A stretch of DNA of 64,000 nt, taken from Podospora comata. Its lineage: Eukaryota; Ascomycota; Sordariomycetes; Sordariales; Podosporaceae. The first letter of the stretch is position 1. The number at the start of each line of letters is the position of its first letter. Positions 47,265 through 58,807 of the stretch are shown here, piece by piece. Below the pieces are notes generated by a model. That model worked only from the letters and a program-made list of their open reading frames with translations, was not told the DNA's origin and did no database searches. The position numbers and the translations under genes are program-made. Location: positions 5,828,001-5,892,000 of the forward strand of contig CP071493.1 of the NCBI GenBank assembly GCA_017354895.1, in the 5' to 3' direction.

Positions 47265-48810
47265 TGTCTGACGAGAAATCCAAAAAGGGGATGGTCCCAA
47301 ATTTTGTGTCGTCCACTGAAGATCTGAAAGTTGGTGTGATCAAGGAGGCATGACGGCAGGAAAAAAAAAAAGTTCCCACGTGTGTGAGACGGGAGAAGGT
47401 AAGGTAAACAGAGACAGGATTGGAAACAACCAAGACACGAGGCCTTAGCCCGTGCCGAATAGTGTTTTATGGCGAGATTTTTTTCCCACTCATGACGCAC
47501 TGGAGATCTGTGGGACGGTCGGGTACGAGTCGGCCGTCGTGAAAAGGGGGGGAATGGTTCGAGTATGCAACTTGTTTTCGTCGGACCGGTTGCCGTAATA
47601 CCGTCCATATAAAGCTGTCTCTTTTCACTGGACTTGTGCTGGCGCGCGGCATGACCAACTACAAACAAGACCCTCGAGCGAGTTCGGAAAGGGTGGATAG
47701 GGGGAGGGAGCGGGCGGTTGACAGCAAGCATCCGAAACAGTGAGGGGAGCATATCATGTCGTGCGACGACATAGATGGATTTGTTGAGTGTTTAATACTC
47801 TTGGTTTCTTAGAGGAAGAAATATGCCTTATTAAAGGAAAAGGGTAACGTCGCAAAACGATCCGCGCAGTTCTGTAGTGGCAAAAATGACATTCGACTGA
47901 GCCTCAGGATCTCGGTATGGTCCAAGTTGAAAGCGATGTGTTTTTCCGTGTCCAACGGAAATGAAACCTCAAGGTCCCGTTTTGTGCAAGGTCAAATTGC
48001 CAGCAGGAGTTGGCGGCTGTCAAAACTAGGACCATAGAGCAGATGAAGACGGGAGGCTCGACTGACGTGGCCGTGGGTAATGAGGTCATGCCTTTCAATC
48101 AGGTGGATTGTTTGTGTGCCACGGTTTGTGCTAAATAATGATTCTCATAGCTGTTGACGGGCAACTGTTTGCTCAGTCAAGATGTTGAGTACGCGTTACT
48201 AAGATGCACCTGGGACTCGAGAATAACAGGCTGAATCAAGGGTGTCAAGCCATCAACTTCAACCAAATTATTTGGACTTCTCGTCAGTTCTGACCAGTAT
48301 TTGTGACATCAGGGTGTGTGTACCTCAGGGGCAAGTGGGACTTCCCCAATGTAAACAAACAGCCAACATCGAGCTGCTCCCTCCGCATTGCTCCCACGGT
48401 ATATGTACCAGTTCCTCGCACCTTTCATCACCGAACGAGACTCCCAACTCGGCTCTTGCCAAATGACTTAGCAGTACTGGGAGTCGCGGCACGGACTTGG
48501 GTAAGGACCAAGGAGGACCAAAGAGGACCAAAGAGTACCAAGGGGCGTCCGTTCGAGTCAAAGTAAAACCTGTGGTTTTCGTAGCCGAGTACCTCCCATT
48601 AGGGACTGCGCTGCTTGGTGAGCTTTTTGCACTTTCTACTACCTTTGTAGGTACGGTTCCAACTACGGCTTTTCTTCTTCGATTGCTTTTATTTTCTAAT
48701 AAAGGTCATCATATATTGCCTTCTGCTTCTTTTTCTTTTAATCTTCCTCCTTTACTCGTACCGCCTGCGGACAGTGAATTGTCTGACGAGAGTTCGCCGT
48801 CTTGCCCAAT
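47265..48810. other. Intergenic region
   Basis: No gene is supported. It contains a short direct repeat at 48504-48545 and the 3' flank of the effector-like gene. Confidence 0.45.
48504..48545. repeat. Short tandem repeat, about 10-nt unit
   Basis: Four imperfect copies of a unit close to AGGACCAAAG occur in tandem. No coding meaning is apparent. Confidence 0.8.
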
Positions 48811-49271
48811 CTATTGGATAGACCAATTGGCCGACTTGCCGCCACAGGTCACTGTTCCCTGTCCGCCAACACGCAAAACACCGTCGAGAGTCGCCTGATA
48901 CTTTGAGATCGCCAACTTGACAATCTCAGCCGCATCCTGGTTGCCAAAGGTAATCTCGTTGCCATCGTCATTGACCCGAACTTGGAGGTGGCAGCTAGCA
49001 GATGCAGCAAGCTGCACCTGACCGTCAGAGGCCTTGTAAGTACTATTTCGGCGTTAGCTGGACCGTTGTCAAGGTGGTGTCTGGGGGCTGGAAGGACTTG
49101 CATGGACCATTCTTGGCTCTCGCCGGTGGCTTGGATGGCGTAGCAGTCCATCTCGGCGGGTGAGTTCCAGAGAGTCTCTCTCACATCGGCTGTGTAGCTC
49201 TGGCAGTTCTTGATGGCTTCGGCGACGGTGAAGAGACCGATGAAGGTGATGGCAAATTTGGCGAGCTGCAT
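48811..49271 (-). CDS. Secreted Ecp2/Hce2-type effector-like protein
   Basis: Exons 49271-49102 and 49042-48811 join to 133 residues. The N-terminus MQLAKFAITFIGLFTVAEA is a clear signal peptide. The mature part has four cysteines (KNCQ, MDCY, ASCHLQV, VTCGG). Its order fits the Hce2 (homologue of Cladosporium fulvum Ecp2) pattern: W before the intron, Cys-x-Leu-x-Val, an FGNQDAAEIV motif, GGQGTVTC and a terminal W-S-I. The only splice that keeps this order open uses a GC donor (AT/GCAAGT), a GCTAAC branch and an AATAG acceptor, giving a 59-nt phase-2 GC-AG intron. Family members are secreted and some provoke plant cell death, but many saprotrophs carry them too. Its role in this organism is unknown. 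Confidence 0.8.
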
Positions 49272-51724
49272 GGTAGCGGTTGGTGAGAGTTAGAATGCGA
49301 GGAACAAGCTGAACTGAGATTGACTGATGGTGAAAGCTGGATACTGACAGCCAGATGTTCAGAACTGCTGGTGAGGGAGGTATAAGTAGCACCAGCATCA
49401 AAAAACAAGCGACATCTCGAACCCACCTTCTCCTCCTGTTGATGGAGTTATGGCCACCGGTGGTTTTATGAGCCGCTATGTATCCATACCGGTCGACAGA
49501 CAAGGTTATAATTCTTCACCGGTTTGACGGCGGTAAGTAAACATGACGAAATTCCTCGGTCTCTTGATGTTTTCGGCCGACACACAAAGAGGTGTTCTTC
49601 TCCACACACCAGCTGATAGTTGAGAACTGGCGGAAACCATGACATCAATGATGATCGAGGTCTTCTGAAGTCAAGAGGCTTCGGGCCTGAGAGAGAGCGC
49701 GTTTTCTCGCGGCTCAAGCTCAAGACGCAGCCAAACAGTTAGCTGGCCGCAGCTGCCATAGGAGTGGTCGACGGAGAACCTGGAGGAGTAGGAACGATTG
49801 TCCTGTCGCTCGTTCCTGCTCCAGCGGTTCATTTTGTCTTTGACAAGTTAATCTCACGCCGTTAATTGCTTCCAGAAACTTCCTCAGTATCTGTCCAAGA
49901 ACCACCTGTTGAGTTCCAGATCGAAAGCGCAAAACATAACGACACACCTTCCCCTCTTAAATCAGACATCCGCCTGATCTTCGAGACACCAACTCCTACC
50001 TCGATCGTTCTGATGAAGCTGAACTGCCGACGTGCCACCGTGTCCCCAGCCCAGGGCCCCGTTGTCTCTGGTCTTGACACCGATTCCGCCCCCGCACCTT
50101 GCTGCGAGCAATCTATTCGTTATCTCCCGGGGATGACAAAGAGTCTTCTGGCGCAATGCAATACGCATGTCTTGGTGCGGGAGGAGGCAAAAGGAAGACC
50201 GATGGCCGCCACCGTGGGAGACAACATATAGATATCAGAGACAGCATCACCCTCCTATCACCATCCCAGGCATTGGATCGCGCCGTTTCATAACACAGCA
50301 TCAGATCCTGCTGCACCCACAGATGCCGCAATCCACCAGTACCTTCCCCCAAGGCCAACCGTCGGCAACGGCACTGCAACGCGCATGGTTCTATCTGTAT
50401 CACCATGCGGGAAGACCGGACGGACGCGGTCCCATATCCAGAATCCTCCCGCAGTTTTCCTAAACCAGAAGGGGACACCTGAGACCAGATCACCTCAGAT
50501 AGATACGAGTGATCATACTGGTCATACATGACACAAAGTCAGATGAGCATACGGAAGGGAGACCATCGAGATTTCCCTCGCCCTGTTTCACCTGATTCCA
50601 CCAGCTCTCGAAGAACAAGAAGAGCAAGGCATAGTCCCCAAGATCTGGTGAATCAGGCCTCTCTGATGGAGTTCAGCCACGCGCCCTGTACCCCGAAACC
50701 ACCACTTCCCAGTGACTCTCATATGCAGCTGCCCTCTCAGCGTTCTGGTTTGCGTATGGTATCCTGGTCCAGAAAGAGCATCTTGTATGCGCGTGACACT
50801 TGGCACAACCAACCCGTCATTGCTCACTGTATCATTGTCACACCTTAGAGAAACATGCGGTCTCGGCAGAGTCAGACTCAAATCCGAGGAGTTCACTCCT
50901 CAAGGGGAGATTCTAATCGGTCTTGCCCGGGATGCTGTTGCTCAAGTGACACCATGTAGGCAGCACAGGGCTTGAAAGCACGTCAAAAACGGCCTCAAGC
51001 CATCCGCAGTTGTTTCCGGCATTGTTGCTGTCGCGGGCGAGAGTGAGAAGCGAGACACTGCAAGTCAAGGCGGATATTCTCGATGTCTCTTGATCACTGC
51101 AACAAGTACAAACCTGTCTCATATCTCCGCTCGCAAAAGCCTGGCCCCGGCGGCCCGGTCTGGTCAAGTGGTCAGACAAGTCATCAGCCAAGTGGTCCAG
51201 AGCGCACGTCAAGGATGAGGAAGCTCTTACTTAAGGTAACCAGGAGGAGTATCGAGGTTTTTGGGAGGCCGATCCTCTCTTTCCCAGGTGGGTTTTCTCT
51301 GCAACCAAGCAGTTTTCGTCTTGAGCTGCTGCTTCAGTCTCCATCTTGACTGAGAGGGAGGGCAAGTACGACTGCCCCAGTGAACCGAACCAGGAGACCG
51401 GGTCCTGTCATCCGCTTGGCTCCATTACATTGAAGCAGACTTGAACTACCAGTCCAACCAACTTTGTACTCCTGGCTTTTCATTTCTGCGTTTGCGCAAC
51501 GGCCTTACTGTTGCTGAGGTCTTTTGTTTTTTGGGTATCTCGAAGTTTGGGGGAAAAACAAGACATTATACCGGCTCGCCTGGACCGTTGACGGGACGGT
51601 GAGGCCACGACGACAACACCAACAACAAACACCAACACCGCATAGGCGGTCTTTTTTGGTCGAGTCATTGTCACCAACACCAGTAAATTCGCCTTTCCAT
51701 AGTCAAAGATCACGAAGGACACCA
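49272..51724. other. Intergenic region
   Basis: About 2.45 kb between divergent genes. Frames are short and overlapping on both strands. I see no supported gene. Confidence 0.45.
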
Positions 51725-53700
51725 ATGACAACAACAACAACAACAACACCGCCGCCAACAATGACACTCTCTTACCCCAACCCATCCCTATCCTCTATGG
51801 ATGTCGAGGACCACCCCCGGGCATCACCCGCTTCGATATCCTCCTCGATGACAGTAACCAACACCGCCGAACAACTAGAATTTGAAGAGGAGAAGCTATC
51901 AGAGCCACCTTCAAAGAGACCAGTCATGCGTCAGGTCCTCTTAACTCTCGTGTATGTTTCCCCATCTTCAACCCCTTGCCATTTCCACTTTCTCTAAACC
52001 CGCCTCAGAATCTGCCTAGGCCTAATGTTCTCCTGCCTCGACACCTCAATCGTCTCAACCTCTCTCTACAGAATAGCAGGCGATTTCCAAAACACGCGAG
52101 ACATCTCCTGGATCATCCTCTCGTATCTCCTGACGTATATGTCTTTTGCCGTGGGGTTCTCCAAGCTATCCGACATTTACGGCCGCAAAGCAATTATGCT
52201 GGCGGCATGGCTGTTGTTTACTCTCGGGTCGATCTGGTGCGGTTGGGCGGGTTCAATGACGCAGTTGATTGCGGGGAGGGCGGTTCAGGGAGTGGGAGGG
52301 TCGGGGCTGTACTCGCTGGCGCAGGTTTGTCTTGTTGAGCAAGGACCGGCGAGGCCGGAGGTGGTGGGGGGGTTGGTGGGGATCACGTTGAGCGTGAGTT
52401 TTGTGCTTGGGCCGGTGATGGGAGGGGGGATAAGTGATGGGTGGTGGTGGAGGGGGGTTTTTTGGGTCAATATACCGGTTGGGGTCTTGGCCATGGTGGG
52501 AATCTTGACTCTGTGGCCGTGGGAGAGGATGGCGTTTGGGAGGAGGGAGGAGGAGTATCAACACCAGGGGGCCAAGATGGGGGGGTTCTGGCACAAGATC
52601 GCCAGGGTGGACTTTATTGGGAACACGCTGTTGGCGCTGGCGTCGATATTGCTGGTGTTTGCGCTGCAGGAGGCGGGGAGGTATGTCTGGCGGTGGGATA
52701 GCCCGGTTATAATATGGTCGTTGGCTATTTCGGTGGTGAGTTTTGTGTTGTTTGGAGTGTGGGAGTGGTATTTGTATCGAGGGGGAGAAAGCGGGAAGGT
52801 GAGGATTGAGGGGATATTTCCGGTTGGGTTGGTCAAGGGGAGGGTTTATGCTTGTGTTTTGGTGTAAGTTTGTCTTTTTTCTCCCTGTCTGAACTTGGTA
52901 CTGATGTGAACAGCAACACGTTACTATCCGGGTTCGTCTACATCGCCCTCGTGATTAACATCCCCGAGAGGCTTCAGGTTGCATATTTTGACTCTCCGCT
53001 CTGGGCGGGGGTTCATTTGTTGCCTATGCTTGGATGTTGCGCCTTTGGAAGTTTTCTTGGGGGGTTGGTTTCCAAGAAAAGGGACCTCACCTCTCATACA
53101 TTAATCATCGGCAGCTTAGTCCAAGTTCTTGGACTGGGACTAACAGTCGGGTTTGACTCCCGCGCTGGAAACAAACTTCCCCTAGGGCAATTATTGGGGT
53201 TTACGGCTGTGTATGGACTAGGAGTTGGCCTGTCTTTTGCCAGCGCCACCATCATCGCTGCTGTGGAGGCAAGAAACGAGGATTTGGCTGCTGCGCAGGG
53301 GGCCGTGGCGCAGGCGAGGGTGTTTGGAGGCGCGCTGGGGTTGGCGGTAGGGGGGATATTGATGAATCAACGCCTTAAGGGGGAGTTGAGCGGGGTGCTG
53401 AAGGGGAAGGGGTTGGAGGAGGTGCATAAGAGTTTGTATGGGATTTTGAGGCTGGGGGTCGATGATAGGAACAGGGTGGTGGAGGTTTATGTGGGCGGTT
53501 TTGGGAAGACGATGTGGGTGTTTTTGGGGGTGGCGGTTGTATCAGCTGTTGTTGCTTGTGGGACTTGGAGAGGGAAGGGAGGAGAGAAGACGGTGGTGGA
53601 GGTTATGGAAGGGCATCAGATTGGCAGGGGAGGTGGTGGAAGGAAAGAGAGGGAGATGGAATTGGAGAGTGCGAGCAGTGTCAAAAGTTTGATAAGGTGA
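51725..53700 (+). CDS. MFS transporter, DHA2-like (drug/H+ antiporter, 14 TM)
   Basis: Three exons (51725-51951, 52009-52863, 52914-53700) give 622 residues; introns are 57 and 50 nt. The cytosolic N-terminus starts MTTTTTTT from an ACA repeat; in-frame ATGs at 51761 and 51797 are alternatives. TM1 contains CLDTSIVSTSLYRIAGDF, and the loop 2-3 motif A is FSKLSDIYGRKAIML. TM5 carries the antiporter motif C region, GPVMGGGISDGWWWRGVFWVNIPVG. The last exon supplies the remaining helices (SGFVYIALVINIPERLQ, GLGVGLSFASATIIAAVEA). Family members export toxic compounds and secondary metabolites across the plasma membrane by proton exchange. The substrate is unknown. Confidence 0.93.
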
Positions 53701-54400
53701 TTCTGGGGGGAGAGGTTTCTTGATGTTGAAGAGGTTTTTTGGGAAATACCCTGTTTTTTGTTTGTTGAGGGGGGTTGACTGGGTGAAGCGAGATGTTTTG
53801 TTTACGTTTAACAGGCGTTTTCATTTGGCGGTGTGGGGTTGTTAGTTGGTATAGGTGTTTGAACCTTTTATGTATATCACCACGTTTTTGGAGGGGTTAT
53901 ATCTTTCTTTTTCTGTTGGGGGGCCATCTTTCTATTCTTTGGGGGTAGGTTAACTTTAGGTTTGGCTTTTTTGGACGTTTTATTCTTCTGACAGAGTTTT
54001 GTTGAAGTTGAGGGAGAGAGCTTTTGTTTATTAAAGGGTATGTTAGTGGATATGATATTAAGTTGTGTCATTGTCATGTCAGATCACCTTGCGAGTCAGG
54101 GCTCTAAATGCTGCTGCTGTTCTTGTTGTTGTTGTTGTTGTTGCCGTTGCCTGGGGTGATGCCCCTTTTTTTGTATTTTCAAGATCTGCAGTTACGTGAG
54201 TTTTCTTGACTGTCTTTAGATAGCCGTAGGCGGAGGTACTAGATCAGGGCGACTGAGAGAGCAACAAAATCCAGAGAATTATGAGGGTGAACGGCTGTGG
54301 GAAGTTTTGCAACAATGAAAAAGAGGAGGTGTTGAGACATGTGGGAGCATGCTGTGCAACGTTGTCAGCCGGGCACTCTACTCACGTTTCTCCATCAAGT

Positions 54401-54433
54401 GAGTGTGTGTGTGTGTGAGAGAGAGAGAGAGAC
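54401..54433. repeat. (GT)n-(GA)n microsatellite
   Basis: Perfect GT units run into GA units. Confidence 0.95.
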
Positions 54434-54523
54434 GCTTGTTGTTCGACCATGACTGGTGGTGTCTCATATCGAGATGAAGTGAAGGTGAATCTGATGGGTG
54501 GGATCTGCGTGGTGGAAAGCTGC

Positions 54524-54531
54524 CTGTGTGT

Positions 54532-54572
<41 letters not shown>
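54524..54572. repeat. (GT)n microsatellite with one interruption
   Basis: GT run with a single A interruption, about 90 nt after the preceding GT/GA tract. Confidence 0.95.
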
Positions 54573-55118
54573 GCGTTGTGTGTAGTGTGCTGTGCGACGC
54601 CGCACCTCTTGGTGTATCTGTTTACCACTTGTTGAGTAGATAGCTGACTCGTGGACCAAAGAATCAAAAAAGGGGAGGGTGACAGAGGCGTGGGTAGCCC
54701 CCCGAAATCATCTTGACTACCTTTCCCAATATACCTACAGTTCAGAACCTGGTTGGGTATTCAACAATGCACAATTTAGCCCCGTGTCGTGTGTCAACTA
54801 CATATGTGATTGACAGTAGTTGTGTTCATATGTTGTACCTGACAGAGTGAGTGAGCGGTGCTCAGTATATCAGCCGTTACCACCCCTCGGATTGGACAGA
54901 GCCATATAGGTAGTTCTTGTTCTTGCGTTGTTTTTGGCTATTTACAAAAATTTGTAGGCGCTGCCTCGCTAAGGTATTTCCGCTGTCTTTTTCCTGCTAT
55001 CAAGTCCCCTAAAATGCAACGCCAAGGTAATGATATGTTGTTCAGCACATGATGGGTATTTGTATTGCTAACCATTGCCTCATGTCTCACCTCGACGTCA
55101 GTTCCTTTCCTCCAGCTG

Positions 55119-55955
55119 CTAGGGGGACAGGAGAAAGTTCGGTTCATCACTATAATTAAGGTGATGGCCGTCCTGGATAACTTCCCAGATCACCCTGGTC
55201 TCTTCTCCCGCGGATTTGTAGACCATGGGGATACACTCTATTGAAAATTGTGATTAGGTGCTGTAAAGTGCGGGAGGTGGACAAGAGAGAGGGGACAGAC
55301 TGACCAAGTTCGTGAATAATGCCGCGGTGAACATGGCGATAGATCCTGGGCTTCAAACTATGCTGATACCCAGGATCGAAGGAGAGAACAACTGACGGGG
55401 AGTATACCAGTGGCGGACGATAGGGTTGCACTGGGGGCGCTTGTCCTGCAGACGCTGCTGGACAATTTGATGGAGGGTGATATTGAGGTACCACTAGAGC
55501 TTGTTGGCCCGTAGCTACCGTCGTCTGTACTGTGTATCCTTCTGGGATCGGTTGTCGATTTGTGTGTCCGTATTGCGATACGTGAACAGGCTGCCATGGA
55601 GGTGGGAGTTCCCGGGGGGGCTGTTGCGGCGGTTTTGGTGCCCGAGGTGCCAAAGGAATGGGTTGCTCCAAGCGTCCCATTGTTGCGGCACTATCTGGGT
55701 AATCATGTCCCTCTGGTGACTTTGGGGGAGTATCTCTCATATCAACATCTTGGCTTTGTGACGTGCGTCCCGTCGCATGAGGCATAGGTTCGTTATACTG
55801 CTGTTGTGGTGGCGCGGCCAATGGTGGCTTTTGGTATCAAAATGGTTTCCAGTTAGTGACTACGCCGGTCAAACAATGTCGAGTCAACACACCTCGGTGG
55901 GCTCTAAAGGCTTTGATGGATAGACATCGTTAGGGTCCATCTTGCCGTCGAGCAT
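55119..55955 (-). CDS. Proline-rich hypothetical protein, three exons
   Basis: Exons 55955-55893, 55827-55305 and 55237-55119 join to 234 residues. Intron 1 (65 nt) has a GTGTGT donor and a CACTAAC branch. Intron 2 (67 nt) has a GTCAGT donor, a CCTAATC branch and a CAATAG acceptor. Without intron 2 the frame runs on to a stop at 55156 with unconvincing sequence. With it the C-terminus becomes HRGIIHELECIPMVY...EETRVIWEVIQDGHHL, which reads like a folded segment. The start CAAAATGCTC at 55955 has a second in-frame ATG five codons on. Residues about 22-150 are Pro/Gln-rich. No family is recognised. It flanks an AT-rich island on its upstream side. Confidence 0.6.
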
Positions 55956-57435
55956 TTTGGTGTAAACAGGTAGTATAGATGTGTGGTCAAGTGAGAGTCA
56001 ATCCGTCTTCGTTTGGTTGCTGGGAACGGCGTGCAAACGGACGAACCAGGCAGGACAAATTGCGATTAGGGCTGGCAATTCGCATCTCTTTGTGGTTTCT
56101 GGGGAAGAAAGCTTAACTTGTCGACGCCCGTCTCCGATGCAGGAGCGGTCTTCCAGGATGTGCAGTCCTGCCAGAAAGACGGCGTTGCCTGGCACGTCGT
56201 GATGGCTGATGAAAGAGAGTCGGTGGTTTGTGGCGTCCAAGGGGATTTAAAGAAGTCACTGGACGGACCTCTCAGGTTGTTGTTTGACGCTTGAAGATAG
56301 CATTGAGACTTGCAATACAGTTTAATCGGTTGAGAGTCCTAAGTTGTCTGGCCGCCCAATAGAAGCACTCGTCTGTTACATCTTGCTCAACGGTCTGTTC
56401 CATCCTTTGACAGCCGTCAAAGTTGGAAGATGAAGTCGCTAGCTCATCACCTACAGGAGCGCCATCCCCACGCCATGCCCGTCACAGACCAATTCCGATC
56501 CCTAAATGCGTGACGAGGTTAATACCAGATCTTACAGGCCACATCTATAACGGGCGATAAAGCAAGTTGTCCAAAGTAAAATTCTAGAGAGTTAACATTA
56601 GAAAAAAGGTCCTATCTACCACCTGAACACCTACCCAAGCCATAATTAGGCACTCACAGATAAGTTACCTGCTAAAGCTAAGTAATCCCACTACCCACCA
56701 AGGCCAATATATTATTTACAAATAGCTTTATTTTACTGATATTACTGCGGTATGCTACATTACGTATAGTATCATTCCTACCATATTTTTTATAGTTGTA
56801 AATAATGTTTATATATAATTTTATATATAAGAAATATTTTACGATTAATAAACTTAAGAGTATATAATAAAGAATAGAAGAGTAATAATGCTTACAAGAT
56901 ATTAGTAGTATACATATAGTATAGAGTTAAATTTACGAAAATGCAGTTGAAAAGCTATTATCTCTATTTATATAATGGCGGGTAGGTAGTAAGTGTACTG
57001 TAAAATTGGAGATCAACTCTGGATTTTTATTTTGGAGAACTTGCCTTATCGTCCGTTATACACATCCATCCCATCCGGTTTCTTACACCTACAACCCGAG
57101 TAGATCTGGCTGGTCTGGCTTCAGACAGACCGTGATCAAGACACCTACCTACCTTGTTGTATTGAGAACCACCTCAATTGAGAACCCCAAAATAATCATG
57201 AAGCAACAAACTAACAGGGCAATTCATAATGTGACCATCAAATTAACGGAAGGGGGGCAAGGTCCACGCCGCAACATGATGTCCAATTTTCTTGGCATCA
57301 ACCAACACCCAACAGCTCCAACCTCCAACATTATCGCGTGGTCCATCATCGACAAACAGATTAAAACCGCCCGAGTTTCTCTCGGGTTCTTGCATAGAGA
57401 CATCTCCAACTAGACATCATCGCTCTAGTCAAACA
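55956..57435. other. Intergenic region containing an AT-rich island
   Basis: No gene is supported. The centre is the AT-rich tract listed separately, and the right end is the leader of the 57436 gene. Confidence 0.5.
56560..57000. other. AT-rich island, RIP-like
   Basis: About 440 nt abruptly rich in A and T, with many TATA, TTTATA and ATAAT words and few CpG, inside otherwise GC-balanced DNA. This composition is typical of fungal sequence hit by repeat-induced point mutation (C to T in duplicated DNA). No transposase or terminal repeats remain readable, so the source element is unknown. Confidence 0.6.
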
Positions 57436-58212
57436 ATGGCTCCGTTTTCCCTCCCCGCCGACACGGCCTTCCCCGCCGACAAAGCCGCCATCCTCCCCGC
57501 GCCTCTCCCAACCCCGTCTCACGGCGCCGGCGGCAGCTTCTCAATCGCGTGCTCAACCCGCATCAACGCGGCCCCGTCAAAATGTCTTGATATCGTCCGC
57601 AGCCCGGCAGACTGTATGTCTCAATTATTCACCTTTTACAACACTCGACTGTGACGTCATGTTCTTCATTGCGTACCATCTCTTGTATTTCATGATCACA
57701 GCTTGCCTCACCTCACCATTTATTTCACTTATTCTCAATCACGTACTAACGTCTCCCCAGACCCCTCCTGGAACCCCTTCTGCCGCCTCGTCGAAATCGA
57801 CTCCCAACCCCCTTCCACCACCTCCTCCCCAGACCAATTCCACCTCGGCACAGTCTTCACCTTCGACGTGCACTTCAACACCTCACCCGACTCCAAGCCA
57901 TCCACCAAGTCTCAGGAGCGCGTCTCAATTTTGGAGGACATCGTCGACCCCACCAGCAAGAAGGTAATCGGGTACAGGATCGGCTGGATCCAGATCGGTC
58001 CGCAGCCCGACTGGATGCTCAAGTGTGAGAGAATCCAGGAGTTTATCGAAGTTGAGGGGGCAGATGGGAAAGTGACGACAGAGTACAGAAACTGGGAGAC
58101 GTTTTACGGGCTTTTGGCGGTTGTGGTCAAGTTGGCTGCGGGAGAGGGGGTCAGGAAGGGGTTTGAGGGGTGGATGGGGGGGTTGAAGAGGAAGGCGGAA
58201 GGGGGGAACTGA
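57436..58212 (+). CDS. SRPBCC/START-like domain protein
   Basis: Two exons (57436-57613, 57761-58212) join to 209 residues. The 147-nt intron has a GTATGT donor, a perfect GTACTAAC branch and a CCCCAG acceptor. The layout fits the SRPBCC helix-grip fold (polyketide cyclase/START-like): N-terminal strand SFSIACSTRINAAPSKCLDIVRSPADY, then WNPFCRLVEID, FHLGTVFTFDVHFN, IGYRIGWIQ, and a long C-terminal helix FYGLLAVVVKLAAGEGVRKGFEGW. The NAAPSKCLDIVRSPADYPSWNPF segment is the family's characteristic opening. Such proteins bind hydrophobic ligands; function here is unknown. The gene converges on the Dabb gene, with 110 nt between stops. Confidence 0.85.
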
Positions 58213-58322
58213 AAGAGCACCTTTGAGCCAGGGGCAGGGCAGGGTCAGGCCAAAGTATTCACAGTCGACTAGATAAACTTTAGCATTCCTATCTTCAGCT
58301 CGACACCTTTGCCCCCGATCAA

Positions 58323-58754
58323 CTAGTTCACCATCAACGCCGGCGTCCCCTCAAAGTACACCACCAAAGGCGGCTCCTCCACCCCCAACCCAGCCCCGGC
58401 CTTCTTCAACGCCGCATGCGTGGGGCACTCGTTGTCATAATAATTCATATCATCCAAATTAGCAAACTTCATGTTTGCCACAACAGTATACCCCTTCGAT
58501 CTCTGATCCGGATTCGCGGTGCCGGCGCAGGCGTAGAGGATGTACGGCTTGCCATCCTGTTCCCACATATATCATCAATCAGCCTCTCAACCAAACCCCT
58601 TTCGGACTTTCCCTGGGAGACAAAAAGAAAGAAAGAAAAAAACCTTCTTCTGCTCCTCAGCAAGCTTGTTGTACATCTCCACCAACTTCTTCTGGTTCGC
58701 CGGATCGGGGACCTTGAACATGGTCGTCCGGAAGATCTGCTGGCCTCTTGAACC

Positions 58755-58757
<3 letters not shown>
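58323..58757 (-). CDS. Dabb (stress-responsive alpha/beta-barrel) domain protein
   Basis: Two exons (58757-58644, 58556-58323) join to 115 residues across an 87-nt intron with an unusual GTTTTT donor and an AACAG acceptor. The ferredoxin-like Dabb pattern is visible: FRTTMFKVPDPANQKKLVEMYNKL (strand then helix), GKPYILYACAG, RSKGYTVVANMKFANLDDMNYYDNECPTHAALKK and a final VVYFEG strand. Dabb proteins form small dimeric barrels; some cyclise polyketides and others are stress-induced. The length fits the family. The start codon is fused to the end of a CAA repeat in the leader. It lies next to the SRPBCC gene. Confidence 0.88.
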
Positions 58758-58806
<49 letters not shown>

Positions 58807-58807
58807 G
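58758..58807 (-). repeat. (CAA)17-type repeat abutting the Dabb start codon
   Basis: About 17 CAA units on the minus strand run straight into the ATG at 58757-58755. They would form the last 50 nt of the 5' UTR if transcription starts upstream. Confidence 0.93.

Larger units (their letters stand above)
53701..55118. other. Intergenic region with microsatellites
   Basis: No gene is supported. It holds two GT/GA microsatellites and a short GTT run near 54123-54142. Confidence 0.5.
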
